DNA of 48,119 nucleotides, taken from IMG/VR virus record IMGVR_UViG_3300037635_002421, positions 1-48,119 of that record; one strand, given 5' to 3'. This stretch comes from a virus. Both the position numbers and the translations under genes were made by a program. This document shows positions 47,384 through 48,119 of this stretch, one piece after another. The notes beneath the pieces were generated by a model. That model was not told where the DNA came from and did no database searches. It saw only the letters and a list, made by a program, of their open reading frames with translations. The number at the start of each line of letters is the position of its first letter. Within the stretch, counting starts at the first letter, position 1.

Positions 47384-48119
47384 TTGACAGTGAATTCAAA
47401 CTGCTCAATATAATCTACAAGTACTACGCCTTCCTCTATTTTATCAAACAATATTTTTTTACTAATTGGCTTCTTGACAACATCTTCGAACAATCTTTTT
47501 AAAGGCCTTGCACCCATGCTAGGTTCAAATCCGTTATCTGCAATATATTTCTTAGCCGCTTTGGTAAGTTCAATACTAACTTTACTGTCATTACTAGCAA
47601 GTAATTCGTTTGTTTCTCTAACAATTTTATCAATAATAAGATTAACTTCTTTCATTCCTAGTTTGTTAAACTTAACATAAGAGTCTATCCTGTTTCTAAA
47701 CTCTGGTGTGAAGAAACTTTTGACTGCTTTTATATCTGTGTCTGTATGTGATGTTTCACCAAATCCAATCTTGCTTGTTTCTGCCTTGGCGGCACCTAAG
47801 TTACTTGTCATTATAAGTGTAACATTACTGAAGTCTACTTGCTTGCCTGTTGCACCTGTAAGTCTACCATCGTCCATTACTTGTAGTAACACTTGTAATA
47901 CTTCTGGTGCGGCTTTCTCTACTTCATCTAGTAGCAACACACAATTAGGATTCTTATCAATTTCAGAAAGCAACATGCCTTGTCCTAGTTCGCCTTCTGC
48001 GTGTCCTACATAACCTGGAGGAGCACCAATTAGTTTACTTACACTATGTCTTTCCATATACTCTGACATGTCAAACTTAACAAGTTTAATATCTAATTCG
48101 TCTGCTAATGCTCTTGCTG
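47380..48119 (-). CDS. ClpA/ClpB-type AAA+ ATPase, C-terminal part (5' end outside window)
   Basis: About 246 residues visible; the frame runs through the right edge. RALADELDIKLVKFDMSEYM and GAPPGYVG (pore loop) are D2-domain signatures, followed by Walker B VLLLDEVEKA, TLIMTSNLGA (sensor 1), FRNRIDSYVKF (arginine finger) and GARPLKRLFE (sensor 2). ClpA needs an IGF/IGL loop to bind ClpP; the D2 region between sensor 1 and sensor 2 has IGFGE, which hints at ClpA but is not in the usual place. It may unfold or disaggregate proteins. Confidence 0.88.
   Translation of the reverse strand, partial: ARALADELDIKLVKFDMSEYMERHSVSKLIGAPPGYVGHAEGELGQGMLLSEIDKNPNCVLLLDEVEKAAPEVLQVLLQVMDDGRLTGATGKQVDFSNVTLIMTSNLGAAKAETSKIGFGETSHTDTDIKAVKSFFTPEFRNRIDSYVKFNKLGMKEVNLIIDKIVRETNELLASNDSKVSIELTKAAKKYIADNGFEPSMGARPLKRLFEDVVKKPISKKILFDKIEEGVVLVDYIEQFEFTVK

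Noticed and set aside
1-48119. tRNA genes, CRISPR arrays, integrase or attachment sites
   Set aside because: None was recognised by eye on either strand; the genome type is lytic. A tRNAscan run would be needed to exclude tRNAs.

Overview
This window looks like part of a T4-like myovirus genome from a marine setting. The T4-type core genes are DNA polymerase gp43 (30289-32994), sliding clamp gp45 (29455-30198), an RNase H/5' exonuclease (15737-16729), ATP-dependent DNA ligase (2857-4128), a DsbA-like protein (33302-33568), a T4-type lysozyme (46361-46834) and large tail-fibre proteins. The sequence is AT-rich and tightly packed, with many 1-4 nt gene overlaps. Almost everything is read leftward; only two genes that I accept are on the + strand. 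No photosynthesis genes are visible. An alternative oxidase of the AOX (not PTOX) type and a YdcH/DUF465-like coiled coil suggest a heterotrophic, perhaps alphaproteobacterial, host. That is inference.

Layout by + coordinate (transcription mostly right to left). 1-8.4 kb: start of a nucleotide-sugar dehydrogenase, a glycosyltransferase-like protein, very small membrane proteins, DNA ligase, a sulfotransferase-like protein and a metallophosphatase. 8.4-13 kb: an arginine:glycine amidinotransferase-like enzyme and a MoxR AAA ATPase with its VWA/metallopeptidase-like partner. 13.1-13.4 kb: a + strand island with a late-type promoter, a probable structured RNA, a 41-residue peptide and a bidirectional terminator. 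13.4-20 kb: small conserved phage genes, glutaredoxin, RNase H, QueE, GTP cyclohydrolase I and a phosphoribosyltransferase. 20-26.6 kb: GalE, an Hc1 histone-like protein, two tandem sulfotransferase-like proteins, a QueD-like protein, a secreted beta-barrel protein and a glycosyltransferase. 26.6-33 kb: alternative oxidase, a DpdA/TGT-like transglycosylase, gp45 and gp43. 33-38 kb: DsbA-like protein, an EF-hand membrane protein, a fibre protein, a + strand 2OG-Fe(II) oxygenase and a HAD phosphatase. 38-46 kb: fibre proteins, including a 1225-residue collagen-like fibre. 46-48.1 kb: lysozyme, an unknown gene and the C-terminal part of a ClpA/ClpB ATPase.

FolE, a QueD-like protein, QueE and a DpdA-like transglycosylase together suggest a 7-deazaguanine DNA modification route. 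QueC is not visible. QueE has its three cluster cysteines split by a 38-residue insert.

Regulation can be read directly. Twelve near-consensus sigma70 promoters (TTGACM, mostly 17 bp spacing, TATAAT) precede replication, metabolism and small genes. A GATAAATA/TATAAATA box of T4 late-promoter type precedes virion and a few other genes. Five genes have their ATG exactly where transcription should start, with no Shine-Dalgarno, so they are probably leaderless. Upstream of 45952-46311 a roughly 20 bp inverted repeat carries the late box in its loop and the ribosome-binding site in its stem. This arrangement should block translation of read-through transcripts and allow translation of late transcripts.
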